NCBI RefSeq assembly: GCF_042852765.1
Contig: NZ_AP031414.1
Strand: one strand, 5' to 3'
Origin: Schaedlerella glycyrrhizinilytica_A
Lineage (GTDB): Bacteria; Bacillota; Clostridia; Lachnospirales; Lachnospiraceae
DNA length: 64,000 nt
The position numbers and the translations under genes were made by a program. The notes under the pieces are model-generated. The model saw nothing but the letters and a program-made list of their open reading frames with translations. It was not told the DNA's origin and made no database searches. Shown here in pieces: positions 53,721 through 62,707 of the stretch (position 1 is its first letter; every line of letters begins with the position of its first letter).

Positions 53721-53864
53721 GTGGAAAAGACTAAAAAGAAAAATTGGATAATAGCAATCATTGTTGCTATCTTTTATTTAGCAGTAAGTATTCTCTTTGA
53801 TTTATGGGCTTATTCTTGGATTATATGGATTGCCTATGCACTTTATAGATTTATCGTCAAATAG
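53721..53864 (+). CDS. Small membrane protein
   Basis: A 47-residue product starting GTG at 53721, with GGAGGTGG six bases upstream. It has a Lys-rich N-terminus and two closely spaced hydrophobic stretches (IIAIIVAIFYLAVSILF; SWIIWIAYALY). An upstream in-frame ATG would give a longer form without a good ribosome binding site. Function unknown; it lies in the AT-rich scar. Confidence 0.55.
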   Translation: MEKTKKKNWIIAIIVAIFYLAVSILFDLWAYSWIIWIAYALYRFIVK

Positions 53865-53919
53865 ACAATTCCAGTTTATATAGAGAGCAATAAATTTGAA
53901 GTTGTGGAGGTACATAACG

Positions 53920-54255
53920 ATGATGAAAAAAATGATTGCATATTGTGGACTAGATTGTGAAAAATGCGACGCATATATTGCAACAATCAATGACGATCAA
54001 AAATTGCGAAAAAAAACTGCAAAACTATGGGCTGAATTAAATAATGCTCCTATTCTTCCAGAGCACATTAACTGTCAAGGTTGTCGTGTGGACGGACTTA
54101 AAACCGTATTTTGTGATAGTATCTGTGGTATTCGCCAGTGTGCAATGAAAAAAGGTGTTACTAGTTGTGCCAACTGTTCAAATTTAGAAAATTGTCCTAC
54201 TGTTAGGGCAATCCATGAGAATAATCCGTCTGCTTTGAAAAACTTGAAAGGATAA
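53920..54255 (+). CDS. DUF3795 family cysteine-rich protein
   Basis: The 111-residue protein starts IAYCGLDCEKCDAY and has further paired cysteines (NCQGCR, CDSICGIRQC, CANCSNLENC), the DUF3795 pattern, probably metal binding. GGAGG lies nine bases before ATG 53920. Function is unknown; such genes often travel on conjugative elements. Low GC compared with resident genes. Confidence 0.8.
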   Translation: MMKKMIAYCGLDCEKCDAYIATINDDQKLRKKTAKLWAELNNAPILPEHINCQGCRVDGLKTVFCDSICGIRQCAMKKGVTSCANCSNLENCPTVRAIHENNPSALKNLKG

Positions 54256-54338
54256 ATTTGAAGTTGTCAAGTTTTTTCAAACAGCCTCATTGCATAGGAA
54301 TGCCAAACAGATTATCCTTAAAGTAGGAGGTGGCAGAA

Positions 54339-54818
54339 ATGGCAAACGAAGATAAAAAAGATTTTAATGCTATGTTGCACGATAATAAGGATATGCCAAA
54401 ATTTCAAATCATTAAAGATCAGAAAAGCATTGAAAAATATGGTGGAAGTAAAATGTATTTTGCACCGCCAATCGACTATGACAAAGTAATGAAAAAAATT
54501 CCGTATGGTAAAGTGATTACCGTCGGGAAAATACGAGAATACTTTGCGGAGTTAAGTGGTGCAGATTTTACAGAACCGATTACAGCAGGAATTTTTGTTT
54601 CTATTGTGGCATGGGCGAGTTATCAGCGTTCAGAAGATGAAACGCCTTATTGGAGAACATTGAAAGCGAACGGAGAACTAAATGCTAAATATCCAAATGG
54701 TATTGAAGCACAAAAAGAAAAATTAGAAGCAGAAGGACACACCATTATTCAAAAAGGGCGGAAAAATGTACGGTACTATGTAAAGGACTATGAAAATTCT
54801 CTCTTTGATTTGAAATAG
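54339..54818 (+). CDS. MGMT family / alkyltransferase-like DNA-binding protein
   Basis: The 159-residue protein has the winged-helix fold part of O6-alkylguanine alkyltransferases (IPYGKVITVGKIREYF; YWRTLKANGELNAKYPNG) but lacks the PCHR active-site cysteine motif, as in alkyltransferase-like proteins. It may bind damaged DNA and flag it for repair, or play another role; the core is diverged. AGGAGG precedes ATG 54339 by eight bases. AT-rich cargo. Confidence 0.65.
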   Translation: MANEDKKDFNAMLHDNKDMPKFQIIKDQKSIEKYGGSKMYFAPPIDYDKVMKKIPYGKVITVGKIREYFAELSGADFTEPITAGIFVSIVAWASYQRSEDETPYWRTLKANGELNAKYPNGIEAQKEKLEAEGHTIIQKGRKNVRYYVKDYENSLFDLK

Positions 54819-54884
54819 GTAAATCCCAGTTTGCAAAGAGGAAAAGAGTTTTATATAATTAGCAGTTAAAAAGGTGGAAAAATT

Positions 54885-55055
54885 ATGGAAAAAGATAAAA
54901 TTAGGTTTATATGTTTTTTATTTGCCTCAATATGTTTCTTTATAGTGTCAATAATGAAATTTATGGATAAGAATACTGCCTCAGCAATAATATTTTTATT
55001 ATTAGGTATTTCTTTTTTACTTTTATCAACTACACATTTGAAAAATGATAAATAA
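54885..55055 (+). CDS. Small two-helix membrane protein
   Basis: A 56-residue frame starting at ATG 54885, with AAGGTGG seven bases upstream. It has two hydrophobic helices (FICFLFASICFFIVSIM; AIIFLLLGISFLLLS) separated by a short charged turn and a basic tail. No relative is recognised. Confidence 0.5.
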   Translation: MEKDKIRFICFLFASICFFIVSIMKFMDKNTASAIIFLLLGISFLLLSTTHLKNDK

Positions 55056-55469
55056 GTACAACCCCAGTTTATGTGGAAGATGACCTAAAATCTCTTACAA
55101 AGACGGAGTGATCCAGACATGGTGGCGGGAAAATCCCCAAGATTTTTCCGCCATGCTTGCAAGTGGCTGGTTCACTTCATCTGTGAGCGAGCTTGCGAGC
55201 GAACATCAAGCCCCCGTTATCTAACAAGGGGGGCACAAAAAACAAGAGTCAATATACATTAACAAGCGGAAAACGCTGTATTTACAAGGCGAAACTGCAT
55301 TTTACATGGTGTGATATAAATTATGCCATTATCACTTGGGAAAATAGAATATAACATTAAGAAAGACAGTTGATTTCAAATAAGAAATTGATTGTCTTTT
55401 TCTTTTGTAGAAATGTAGGCAATTATCAGTAAACGGTAGTTGCTTTTTTTTGATTGGAGGAATTAAAGA
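55056..55469. other. Non-coding stretch with oriT-like site
   Basis: Contains a long hairpin (GGCGGGAAAATC with GATTTTTCCGCC, about 55125-55153), then GCCCCC (55210-55215) and GGGGGC (55229-55234) around GTTATCTAAC, which resembles the nick region of MobT-type origins of transfer in Tn916 and ICEBs1. The upstream region of the relaxase gene follows. No gene seen. Confidence 0.6.
55205..55240. other. oriT-like inverted repeat (MobT type)
   Basis: A C-run and G-run inverted repeat flank GTTATCTAACAA, the pattern at the nic site of rolling-circle-like MobT relaxases, and it lies directly upstream of a mobT-like gene as in Tn916. Match recalled from known elements, not aligned. Confidence 0.55.
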
Positions 55470-56396
55470 ATGAATGATAAAGATTTTATTGAAGAATTAA
55501 AACGTAAACGTGACGAATACGGAGTTACACAAACAAGACTTGCCGTTGCCTGTGGTATCAGTCGAGAGCATTATAACCGCATTGAGAAAGAAAAACTTCC
55601 ATTGACGGAAGAACTAAAAGAAACATTAGAAAAACAGATTGAGTGTTTTAATCCGCAAGAACCGTTGTTTTTGCTGATTGATTACTTCCGTGTCCGTTTT
55701 CCTACTACTACGGACGCATTAAAGATTATCCGTGATGTATTACAACTGAAAGCAGACTATATGCTTTATGAAGATTATGGAAAATACGGCTATGAAAGCA
55801 AATATGTGCTTGGCGACATCAACATCATGTGTTCCATGCAGGAGCATTTAGGGGTTCTGTTGGAACTGAAAGGCAGAGGTTGTCGGCAAATGGAAAGTTA
55901 TCTGCTGGCACAGGAACGCTCATGGTATGACTTCATGCTGGATTGTATGACGGCTGGCGGTGTGATGAAACGGCTTGACTTGGCTATCAATGACCGAGTA
56001 GGGATATTAGATATTCCAAAATTAAAGGAAAAATACAAGGCAGGCGAATGTATTTCCTACTTCCGTATGCAGAAAGATTACAGCGGTACGGAGAAATGCG
56101 GTAATGATACACCGAAGAATACAGGCGAAACCTTATATTTAGGCTCAACAAGTAGCGAATTATATATGTGTGCTTATCAGAAGAATTATGAGCAGTATGT
56201 CAAGAATGGCACAGAGATTGAAGATACGGAGATTAAGAACCGTTTTGAAATACGTATGAAGAATGAACGAGCCTATTATGCGGTTGTAGATTTACTGACC
56301 TATCGGGACGCTGAACGTACCGCTTTTTCTATTATCAATCATTATGTACGCTTTGTTGATAGAGAGGACGATAAGCCAAAAAGTCAATATCTTTGA
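55470..56396 (+). pseudogene. MobT-like relaxase, C-terminally truncated (Tn916 Orf20 type)
   Basis: About 303 residues match MobT/replication-initiation-factor proteins: an N-terminal XRE-like HTH (VTQTRLAVACGISREHYNRIEKE), then the Rep_trans core (LFLLIDYFRVRFPTT; DIKIMCS-like strand; MKRLDLAINDR; YLGSTSSELYMCAYQK; NRFEIRMKNERA). Full-length relatives run near 400 residues; here the sequence is lost after FVDREDDKPKS, where a recombinase fragment begins in another frame. Relaxase function is unlikely. GGAGG precedes the ATG. Confidence 0.75.
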
Positions 56397-56782
56397 GGGA
56401 AAACCCGAAAGTAAACGTTATGAGTGGACGATTGCTCATGTCAAGGCAATATTGAAAAGTGAGGTTTATATCGGAAACAGTGTTCACAATATGCAGTCTA
56501 CGGTATCGTTCAAGAGCAAAAAGAAAGTGCGTAAACCCGAAAGTGAATGGTTTCGAGTAGAAAACACTCACGAGCCGATTATTGACAAGGAAGTGTTCTA
56601 TCGTGTGCAGGAGCAGATAAAATCAAGACGCAGACAGACAAAGGAAAAGGCAACGCCGATATTTGCAGGGCTTGTCAAGTGTGCGGATTGTGGCTGGTCT
56701 ATGAGATTTGGAACGAATAAGGCAAATAAAACGCCATACAGTTATTATGCTTGCAGTTACTACGGACAGTTTGGCAAGGTAG
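56381..56782 (+). pseudogene. Large serine recombinase fragment
   Basis: About 130 residues correspond to the middle of a TndX/TnpX-type recombinase: the end of the Recombinase domain (RYEWTIAHVKAILKSEVYIGN; ESEWFRVENTHEPIIDKEVFYRVQEQI) and the zinc ribbon (LVKCADCGWSMRFG...YYACSYY). Both the catalytic N-terminal domain with the active serine and the C-terminal part are missing. It joins in frame to a kinase fragment. Confidence 0.75.
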
Positions 56783-57129
56783 ATATGGTGTCGGTAGATT
56801 TGGAAATAGTTTTGCAGGTTTTTGAGAACCTGCTTTCTAATGCCATGCGATATGCGGATACTGCAGTTTCAGTTGCATGCCGTACAAAAGGCAAAAAACT
56901 TCTGATTACGGTCGCCGATGATGGTAAAGGATTTAATAGTAATGCCTTAAAGATTGCAACAGATCCATTCTATACCACTGAGAAAAAGTCTGAAGGAGAA
57001 CATTTCGGATTGGGTCTTAATATCAGCAAGGTTTTGTGTCAGCGCCATGGTGGTGGCATTACCCTAAAGAACCAAAAAAATGGCGGAGCCTCCATTACGG
57101 TATGCTTTGGAATGAGAAGCCAAAAGTGA
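56783..57129 (+). pseudogene. Histidine kinase C-terminal fragment
   Basis: About 115 residues form the ATPase domain of a histidine kinase (VFENLLSNAMRYAD; VADDGKGF; GLGLNISKVLCQRHGG) with no sensor or H-box. It is fused in frame to the recombinase fragment, so one open frame (from 56344) spans both. This chimera has no sensible domain order and is a by-product of deletions. Confidence 0.75.
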
Positions 57130-57194
57130 ATGGGAAAGAAATATATTGAATTATTGCAATACTTTGACCTTTTTGTAAATATTTGTGGAGATTA

Positions 57195-57223
57195 TTGCAA
57201 TTAAAGGATAATGGGTGTATAAT
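57195..57223 (+). promoter_or_regulatory. Promoter of the thiamine operon
   Basis: TTGCAA (57195-57200), 17 bases and TATAAT (57218-57223), just upstream of the riboswitch. Confidence 0.7.
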
Positions 57224-57235
57224 GTCAGCGACAAT

Positions 57236-57332
57236 TATACAGACGGGAGCTTGTAAACAGGCTGAGAGGAAGGTGTGACCTTCGACCGAGAACCTGATTT
57301 GGATAATGCCAACGTAGGGATGCCTGATACAA
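57236..57332 (+). promoter_or_regulatory. TPP riboswitch (THI element)
   Basis: The conserved blocks are present in order: GACGGGAGC, CAGGCTGAGAG, GACCG, AACCTGATTTGGATAATGCC and AACGTAGGGA. The variable P3 arm is short (GGAAGGTGTGACCTTC). It should switch off the thi operon when thiamine pyrophosphate is present, through the terminator 30 bases downstream. Confidence 0.93.
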
Positions 57333-57360
57333 GGATATTAGGAATAACAGAGTACGTTTT

Positions 57361-57392
57361 AGGAAGTTACCAAATCGGTAGCTTCCTTTTTT
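57361..57392 (+). terminator. Riboswitch-controlled attenuator
   Basis: AGGAAGTTACC (57361-57371) pairs with GGTAGCTTCCT (57377-57387), then a T-run, 22 bases before thiS. Confidence 0.8.
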
Positions 57393-57413
57393 ATTGTCAT
57401 GGAGGTGATTTGT

Positions 57414-57608
57414 ATGGTGAAAATCAATGGTGAAAAGTTGGATGTTGCAGGCAAGACAATCGCAGAGTATCTTGCAACAACGAAATACGATCCCAAACGG
57501 ATCGCTGTAGAACGAAACGGTGATATTGTTCCCAAGGCTCAGTATCCTGACACCGTTCTGGAGGATGGTGACAGTGTTGAGGTCGTTAGCTTTGTGGGAG
57601 GTGGTTAA
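57414..57608 (+). CDS. thiS: Sulfur carrier protein ThiS
   Basis: The 64-residue protein is a ubiquitin-fold sulfur carrier (INGEKLDVAGKTIAEYL; RNGDIVPKAQYPDTVLEDGDSVEVVSFVGGG) ending in Gly-Gly, which is adenylated and thiocarboxylated. GGAGGTG lies seven bases before ATG 57414. It feeds sulfur to ThiG. Confidence 0.94.
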   Translation: MVKINGEKLDVAGKTIAEYLATTKYDPKRIAVERNGDIVPKAQYPDTVLEDGDSVEVVSFVGGG

Positions 57609-58245
57609 TCTGATACCGACAAAAGAAGCTTGGGACGTGGCACTAAAAGAACGACATGGCGAAGAGCTGCAGGAAAAGTTTTCGGCAGCGACAGTTGCTA
57701 TATGTGGACTTGGTGGCCTTGGCTCCAATATTGCCGTTTCACTTGCCAGAGCCGGCATTGGAAAACTGATCCTCATTGACTTCGACCATGTGGACATTTC
57801 CAATTTGCACCGCCAGCAGTACAAAGCAGATCAGATTGGAATATATAAAACGGAAGCGTTGTGTGAGAACCTGAAAGAGGTTGCACCGTATGTTGTGATT
57901 GAAACACATACCGTTCGTATCACAGAGGATAGTGCTGTGGAGCTTCTCAAAGATGCCGATATCATCTGTGAGGCTTTTGATGGTGCTGAAGCCAAGGCAA
58001 TGCTGACAAACCTTGTTCTTGAGGTGATGCCCAAGAAATATCTTGTAGCGGCATCAGGGATGGCGGGACTTGGCAGTGCCAATACGATCAAAACGCGAAA
58101 AGTGACCAACAAATTTTATTTGTGCGGTGATGAAGTCAGCGATGTGAAAGACGGGATAGGTCTTGTCTCTTCCCGTGTGATGCTTTGTGCCGCACATCAG
58201 GCACATATCGTTTTGCGAATCTTAGCAGAAGAATATGAAGTTTAA
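57601..58245 (+). CDS. thiF: ThiS adenylyltransferase ThiF
   Basis: The 214-residue protein has the E1-like nucleotide loop (ICGLGGLGSNIAVSLARAGIG), DFDHVDISNLHRQQY and the QIG helix, typical of the short clostridial ThiF. It adenylates the ThiS C-terminus. The frame allows GTG 57601 (overlapping thiS by eight bases) or a CTG at 57610 that is better spaced from GGGAGG; GTG is used here. Zinc cysteines of longer ThiF proteins are not obvious. Confidence 0.88.
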   Translation: MVNLIPTKEAWDVALKERHGEELQEKFSAATVAICGLGGLGSNIAVSLARAGIGKLILIDFDHVDISNLHRQQYKADQIGIYKTEALCENLKEVAPYVVIETHTVRITEDSAVELLKDADIICEAFDGAEAKAMLTNLVLEVMPKKYLVAASGMAGLGSANTIKTRKVTNKFYLCGDEVSDVKDGIGLVSSRVMLCAAHQAHIVLRILAEEYEV

Positions 58246-58268
58246 CTGATATAAGGAGAATGAAAATC

Positions 58269-59099
58269 ATGTCTTACAAGAAAATTTTAACGATTCAGGA
58301 TATCTCATGTGTCGGTCAGTGTTCGCTGACCGTTGCGCTGCCAATCCTTTCTGCGTGCGGAATGGAAACCTGTATTTTGCCATCTGCGATCCTTTCTACC
58401 CATACTGCAGGATTTCAGGATTTTACTTTCCGTGATCTTACGGATGATATGCCGAATATCCAGAAGCATTGGCAGAAGGAAAATATTAAGTTCAGTGCCA
58501 TTTACACCGGTTATCTTGGCAGCACAAAACAGATCGGCTATGTAAAGGATATTCTGAGTACAATGGGTACTTCCGATTGTGTTCGCGTGGTGGATCCTGC
58601 GATGGCTGATAACGGTAAGCTCTATCCGGCATTTGATGGTGAATACGTAGAAGCAATGAAGGAGTTGTGCGGTTCTGCAGATATTCTTCTTCCCAATATT
58701 ACTGAAGCCTGCTTCCTGGCAGACATGGAATACCATGAAGTCTACGATGAAACGTATATCAAGGTACTACTTGAAAAACTCTCTCTGCTTGGAGCAAAAT
58801 CGATTGTTCTGACCGGTGTGGGTTATGCTCCTGAAAAGACTGGTGTTGTCGTCTATGAAAACGGCGAGATGCGCTACTATGAGCATGACAAGATCTCAAA
58901 GGGCTGCCACGGAACCGGCGATATCTATGCGTCCGCATTCACCGGCGCACTGATGAACGACAAGAGTATGTTTGAAGCTGCAAAAATTGCTGCGGATTAT
59001 ACCGTGAAATGCATCATCAATACCCAGGGCGATGCAGATCATTGGTACGGGGCCAAATTTGAAACAGCGCTCCGGGACCTGATCGATATGCTTGATTAA
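58269..59099 (+). CDS. Pyridoxal/pyridoxamine kinase family protein
   Basis: The 276-residue ribokinase-fold protein matches PdxK/PdxY (ILTIQDISCVGQCSLTVALPILSACG; PAMADNGKLY; LPNITEACFL; GCHGTGDIYASAF with the catalytic Asp). ATG 58269 suits the AAGGAG ten bases upstream. A B6 kinase is unusual inside a thi operon, where thiD is also present; it may phosphorylate hydroxymethylpyrimidine or supply PLP. Confidence 0.88.
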   Translation: MSYKKILTIQDISCVGQCSLTVALPILSACGMETCILPSAILSTHTAGFQDFTFRDLTDDMPNIQKHWQKENIKFSAIYTGYLGSTKQIGYVKDILSTMGTSDCVRVVDPAMADNGKLYPAFDGEYVEAMKELCGSADILLPNITEACFLADMEYHEVYDETYIKVLLEKLSLLGAKSIVLTGVGYAPEKTGVVVYENGEMRYYEHDKISKGCHGTGDIYASAFTGALMNDKSMFEAAKIAADYTVKCIINTQGDADHWYGAKFETALRDLIDMLD

Positions 59100-59120
59100 C
59101 AAAGAAAGAAGGAATAAAAA

Positions 59121-59891
59121 ATGAACAACGATAAACTGATCATAGGCGGACACGAATTTAACTCCCGTTTTATTCTGGGATCCGGCAAATACTCCATGAA
59201 GCTCATTGAAGCAGCGGTGAAGGATGCTGGCGCAGAGATCATCACACTTGCCGTTCGCCGTGCAAACACCAAGGAACAGGAAAGCATCCTTGACTATATC
59301 CCCGAAGGAATTACCCTGCTCCCGAACACCAGTGGCGCGAGAAATGCAGAAGAAGCCGTGCGTATTGCGAGACTTGCCCGTGAGCTTGGCTGCGGTAATT
59401 TCGTAAAAATTGAAATTATGCGTGACTCTAAATACCTGCTTCCTGACAATCAGGAAACCATCAAGGCGACAGAGATCCTTGCAAACGAGGGATTTGTAGT
59501 TATGCCGTATATGTATCCTGACCTCAACGTGGCCCGTGACCTTGTAAATGCCGGTGCCGCAAGTGTTATGCCCCTGGCTTCTCCCATTGGTTCTAACAAA
59601 GGTCTTGCAACTAAAGAGTTTATTCAGATTCTTATTGACGAAATTGACCTGCCTATCATTGTAGATGCCGGTATCGGAAGACCGTCCCAAGCTTGCGAAG
59701 CAATGGAAATGGGCGCCGCCGCTATTATGGCGAACACCGCACTTGCAACCGCAGGAGATCTTCCTATGATGGCTTCTGCTTTCAAGAATGCCATTGAAGC
59801 CGGTCGTAAGGCATACCTTGCGGGCCTTGGCAGAGTGCTGACCCGTGGTGCATCCGCCTCCGATCCGCTGACCGGTTTCCTTCGTGATTAA
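59121..59891 (+). CDS. thiG: Thiazole synthase ThiG
   Basis: The 256-residue TIM-barrel protein carries the family core (IIGGHEFNSRFILGSGKYSM; FVKIEIMRDSKYLLPDNQET; PIIVDAGIGRPSQACEAMEMG). It builds the thiazole ring from dehydroglycine, deoxyxylulose phosphate and ThiS thiocarboxylate. It lies directly before thiH, its dehydroglycine supplier. Confidence 0.96.
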   Translation: MNNDKLIIGGHEFNSRFILGSGKYSMKLIEAAVKDAGAEIITLAVRRANTKEQESILDYIPEGITLLPNTSGARNAEEAVRIARLARELGCGNFVKIEIMRDSKYLLPDNQETIKATEILANEGFVVMPYMYPDLNVARDLVNAGAASVMPLASPIGSNKGLATKEFIQILIDEIDLPIIVDAGIGRPSQACEAMEMGAAAIMANTALATAGDLPMMASAFKNAIEAGRKAYLAGLGRVLTRGASASDPLTGFLRD

Positions 59892-59901
59892 GAGGTGGCC
59901 T

Positions 59902-61155
59902 ATGGATAATCAATTTTTTGTGGATTCGGAGCATCTGTCTCCAGAAGCACTTGCAAAAAAGCATCGGCTGGAAAACAATCCGTCCTCACGTAAAAGCCAC
60001 ATGGAATATCTGCCGGGGATGGAAGTGATTGAGTCGGATGTGTGTGCAAGTGTAATGGCGCAGATGAACTCCTACGACTATTCAAAATATACTGCAGCCG
60101 ATGTGAAAGCAGCTTTGGAACACGATACCTGTACGATAGAAGATTTCAAGGCACTCCTTTCTCCAGCAGCGGAACCGTTCCTTGAACAGATGGCGCAGCG
60201 TGCAAGACTGGAAACAAGTAAGCATTTTGGTAATACCGTGTATCTGTTCACTCCCCTGTACATAGCCAACTACTGCGAGAATTACTGTGTCTATTGTGGT
60301 TTTAACTGTTACAACCATATCAACCGCATGAAGCTCAGTATGGAGCAGATTGAAAAAGAGATGAAGGTCATCGCCGACAGCGGTATGGAGGAAATCCTGA
60401 TCCTTACCGGTGAGAGCAGAGGCCAGAGCAACGTGGAATATATCGGTGAAGCCTGCAAGCTGGCAAGAAAGTATTTCCGTATGGTAGGACTTGAAATCTA
60501 TCCTGTCAATACCGATGAATACAAGTACCTTCACGAATGCGGTGCAGACTACGTAACGGTGTTTCAGGAAACCTACGATGCGGATCGATATGAGCAGCTT
60601 CATCTGCTCGGTCACAAGCGTGTATGGCCTTACCGCTTCGATGCCCAGGAACGTGCGCTTCGTGGTGGTATGAGAGGGGTTGCATTTTCGGCTCTGCTTG
60701 GACTCTCTGACTTCCGTAAGGATGCTCTCGCAAGTGCATTGCACGTTTACTATTTGCAGAGAAAATATCCTCACGCTGAAATGTCGTTGTCCTGTCCAAG
60801 ACTCAGACCGATCATCAATAACGACAAGATCAACCCTTTGGATGTTCACGAAAAACAGCTTTGTCAGGTGCTTTGTGCATACCGTATCTTCCTGCCGTAT
60901 GTAGGTATTACCGTATCTTCCCGTGAGAGTGCTGAGTTTAGAAACGGTATTGTGAAGATTGCGGCAACGAAGGTTTCTGCGGGTGTTTCCACCGGTATTG
61001 GTGATCACGAAAGTAAATATACAGGAAAAGAAACGGATGAAGTACAGGGCGACGAGCAGTTTGAGATTGACGATAACCGCAGTCTTGACAAGATGTATAG
61101 GGACATTGCAGAGGAAGGTCTGCAGCCGGTTCTGAATGACTATCTGTATGTGTGA
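59902..61155 (+). CDS. thiH: 2-iminoacetate synthase ThiH (radical SAM)
   Basis: The 417-residue protein has the radical SAM cluster motif CENYCVYCGF (~residues 122-131), followed by GMEEILILTGES and the C-terminal region of tyrosine lyases. It cleaves tyrosine to dehydroglycine and p-cresol without oxygen, which fits an anaerobe. ATG 59902 follows AGAGGTGG. Ten bases separate it from thiG. Confidence 0.95.
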   Translation: MDNQFFVDSEHLSPEALAKKHRLENNPSSRKSHMEYLPGMEVIESDVCASVMAQMNSYDYSKYTAADVKAALEHDTCTIEDFKALLSPAAEPFLEQMAQRARLETSKHFGNTVYLFTPLYIANYCENYCVYCGFNCYNHINRMKLSMEQIEKEMKVIADSGMEEILILTGESRGQSNVEYIGEACKLARKYFRMVGLEIYPVNTDEYKYLHECGADYVTVFQETYDADRYEQLHLLGHKRVWPYRFDAQERALRGGMRGVAFSALLGLSDFRKDALASALHVYYLQRKYPHAEMSLSCPRLRPIINNDKINPLDVHEKQLCQVLCAYRIFLPYVGITVSSRESAEFRNGIVKIAATKVSAGVSTGIGDHESKYTGKETDEVQGDEQFEIDDNRSLDKMYRDIAEEGLQPVLNDYLYV

Positions 61156-61165
61156 GGGAAAGAGA

Positions 61166-61801
61166 ATGAAAAAGTTTGATCCAAGTTTATATTTTATCAC
61201 TGACAGCACGAACTACACCGAGGAAGAATTTCTCTGCCGTGTGGAGCAGGCTCTGAAAGGCGGTGTAACCCTTCTTCAGCTCCGTGAGAAAAACAGAAGC
61301 ACACGGGAGTATATCGAACTTGCCGAGAAGGTACACGCCATTGCCAAGCGTTACAATGTGCCGCTGATTATTGATGACCGTGTAGATGTAGCTCTTGCTA
61401 TGGATGCCGAGGGGGTTCACGTGGGGGCCGAGGATATGCCTGTTGCAACCGCAAGACGCTTGATGGGTGACGATAAGATCGTAGGCGCAACCGCAAAAAC
61501 CGTTCCTTGGGCAAAGGAAGCCTACGAGCAGGGTGCTGACTATCTTGGTGTAGGTGCAATCTATCCCACCACAACCAAGGTGAAGACAGTTCTGACATCT
61601 ACGGATACCCTTCGTGATATTTGTAATGCGGTACCCATTCCTGCGAATGCCATTGGCGGACTCAATAAAGGTAACATTGATGTTCTCACCGGAATTCCTA
61701 TTGCCGGAATTTGCGTGGTATCTGCCATTATGAAAGCAGATGATCCAAAGATGGCGACAGAAGAACTGAAAGCAAGAGCACATGAGCTTGCTCTGATTTA
61801 A
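61166..61801 (+). CDS. thiE: Thiamine-phosphate synthase ThiE
   Basis: The 211-residue TIM barrel shows LYFITDST, GGVTLLQLREKN, LIIDDRVDVALAMDAEGVHVG and GVGAIYPTTTK. It joins HMP pyrophosphate and thiazole phosphate. Start ATG 61166 lies ten bases after thiH. A small hairpin (GCGGCA/TGCCGC) follows before thiD. Confidence 0.95.
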   Translation: MKKFDPSLYFITDSTNYTEEEFLCRVEQALKGGVTLLQLREKNRSTREYIELAEKVHAIAKRYNVPLIIDDRVDVALAMDAEGVHVGAEDMPVATARRLMGDDKIVGATAKTVPWAKEAYEQGADYLGVGAIYPTTTKVKTVLTSTDTLRDICNAVPIPANAIGGLNKGNIDVLTGIPIAGICVVSAIMKADDPKMATEELKARAHELALI

Positions 61802-61879
61802 GTGAAATAAGCGGCAGATTGGGGGCACCACCTTATGCCGCTATACAAAACGATGCTGAAAAACGAAAGGAGTATTTCT

Positions 61880-62683
61880 ATGAAAATGAAAACAGCATTG
61901 ACCATTGCAGGAAGCGACTGCAGTGGAGGCGCCGGTATTCAAGCAGATTTGAAAACAATGACGATGAATGGTGTTTATGCCATGAGTGCGATTACAGCAC
62001 TGACAGCACAGAACACGACCGGCGTAAGAGCGATTCAGGAGTCCACACCTGAATTTTTAAAGCATCAACTTGATGCGATATTTGAGGACATATTCCCTGA
62101 TGCAGTCAAGATCGGTATGGTATCTTCGGCGGAGCTTATCAAGGTTATCGCCGACAGACTGAAGATTTATAAGGCAAAGAGTATTGTAGTAGATCCTGTG
62201 ATGGTGGCTACCAGCGGTTCATCACTTATGAAGACGGATGCGGTCTCTACGTTGATGGATGAACTACTCCCCATTGCCGATGTAGTCACGCCCAATATTC
62301 CGGAAGCGGAAATTCTTTCGGGAATGGCTGTTTCTGATAAGGAAGATATGATAAAAGCGGCAAAGAAAATCGGCGATACATACGGATGTGCCGTGCTTCT
62401 CAAGGGCGGTCATAACATCCATGATGCAAATGATCTGCTATACGCAAATGGAAATTTCAAATGGTTCTATGGCAAACGAATCGATAATCCCAACACCCAT
62501 GGGACGGGGTGTACGCTGTCATCAGCCATAGCATCGAATCTTGCAAAGGGCTATGATCTCGAAACCTCCGTACAGAGAGCCAAGAATTATATTTCGGGCG
62601 CACTTTCCGATATGCTTGACTTAGGGCAAGGCTCAGGACCTATGAATCACGCTTTTCATCTAAATAGTGAGTTTACCAAATAA
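61880..62683 (+). CDS. thiD: Hydroxymethylpyrimidine (phosphate) kinase ThiD
   Basis: The 267-residue ribokinase-fold protein has TIAGSDCSGGAGIQADLKTM at the N-terminus, VVDPVMVATSGSSLM, and the catalytic NTHGTGCTLSSAIAS loop. It phosphorylates HMP to HMP pyrophosphate. AAAGGAG lies eight bases before ATG 61880. Confidence 0.95.
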   Translation: MKMKTALTIAGSDCSGGAGIQADLKTMTMNGVYAMSAITALTAQNTTGVRAIQESTPEFLKHQLDAIFEDIFPDAVKIGMVSSAELIKVIADRLKIYKAKSIVVDPVMVATSGSSLMKTDAVSTLMDELLPIADVVTPNIPEAEILSGMAVSDKEDMIKAAKKIGDTYGCAVLLKGGHNIHDANDLLYANGNFKWFYGKRIDNPNTHGTGCTLSSAIASNLAKGYDLETSVQRAKNYISGALSDMLDLGQGSGPMNHAFHLNSEFTK

Positions 62684-62707
62684 AATTGCTTGAAAGGAAT
62701 CAAAACA

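Larger units (their letters stand above)
53373..57129. mobile_element. Decayed conjugative-element scar (AT-rich mosaic)
   Basis: From about 53390 the DNA becomes clearly more AT-rich and holds small genes typical of mobile cargo, an oriT-like site, and a chain of truncated fragments: a MobT relaxase, a large serine recombinase and a histidine kinase. No complete integrase or conjugation gene remains. The left edge cuts an XRE gene; the right edge is about 57130, before the thiamine operon. The pieces resemble Tn916/Tn1549-type elements. Confidence 0.7.

Noticed and set aside
56344..57129. A genuine recombinase-kinase fusion protein
   Set aside because: Both parts are fragments lacking their catalytic or sensor regions, and the context is a chain of truncated genes.
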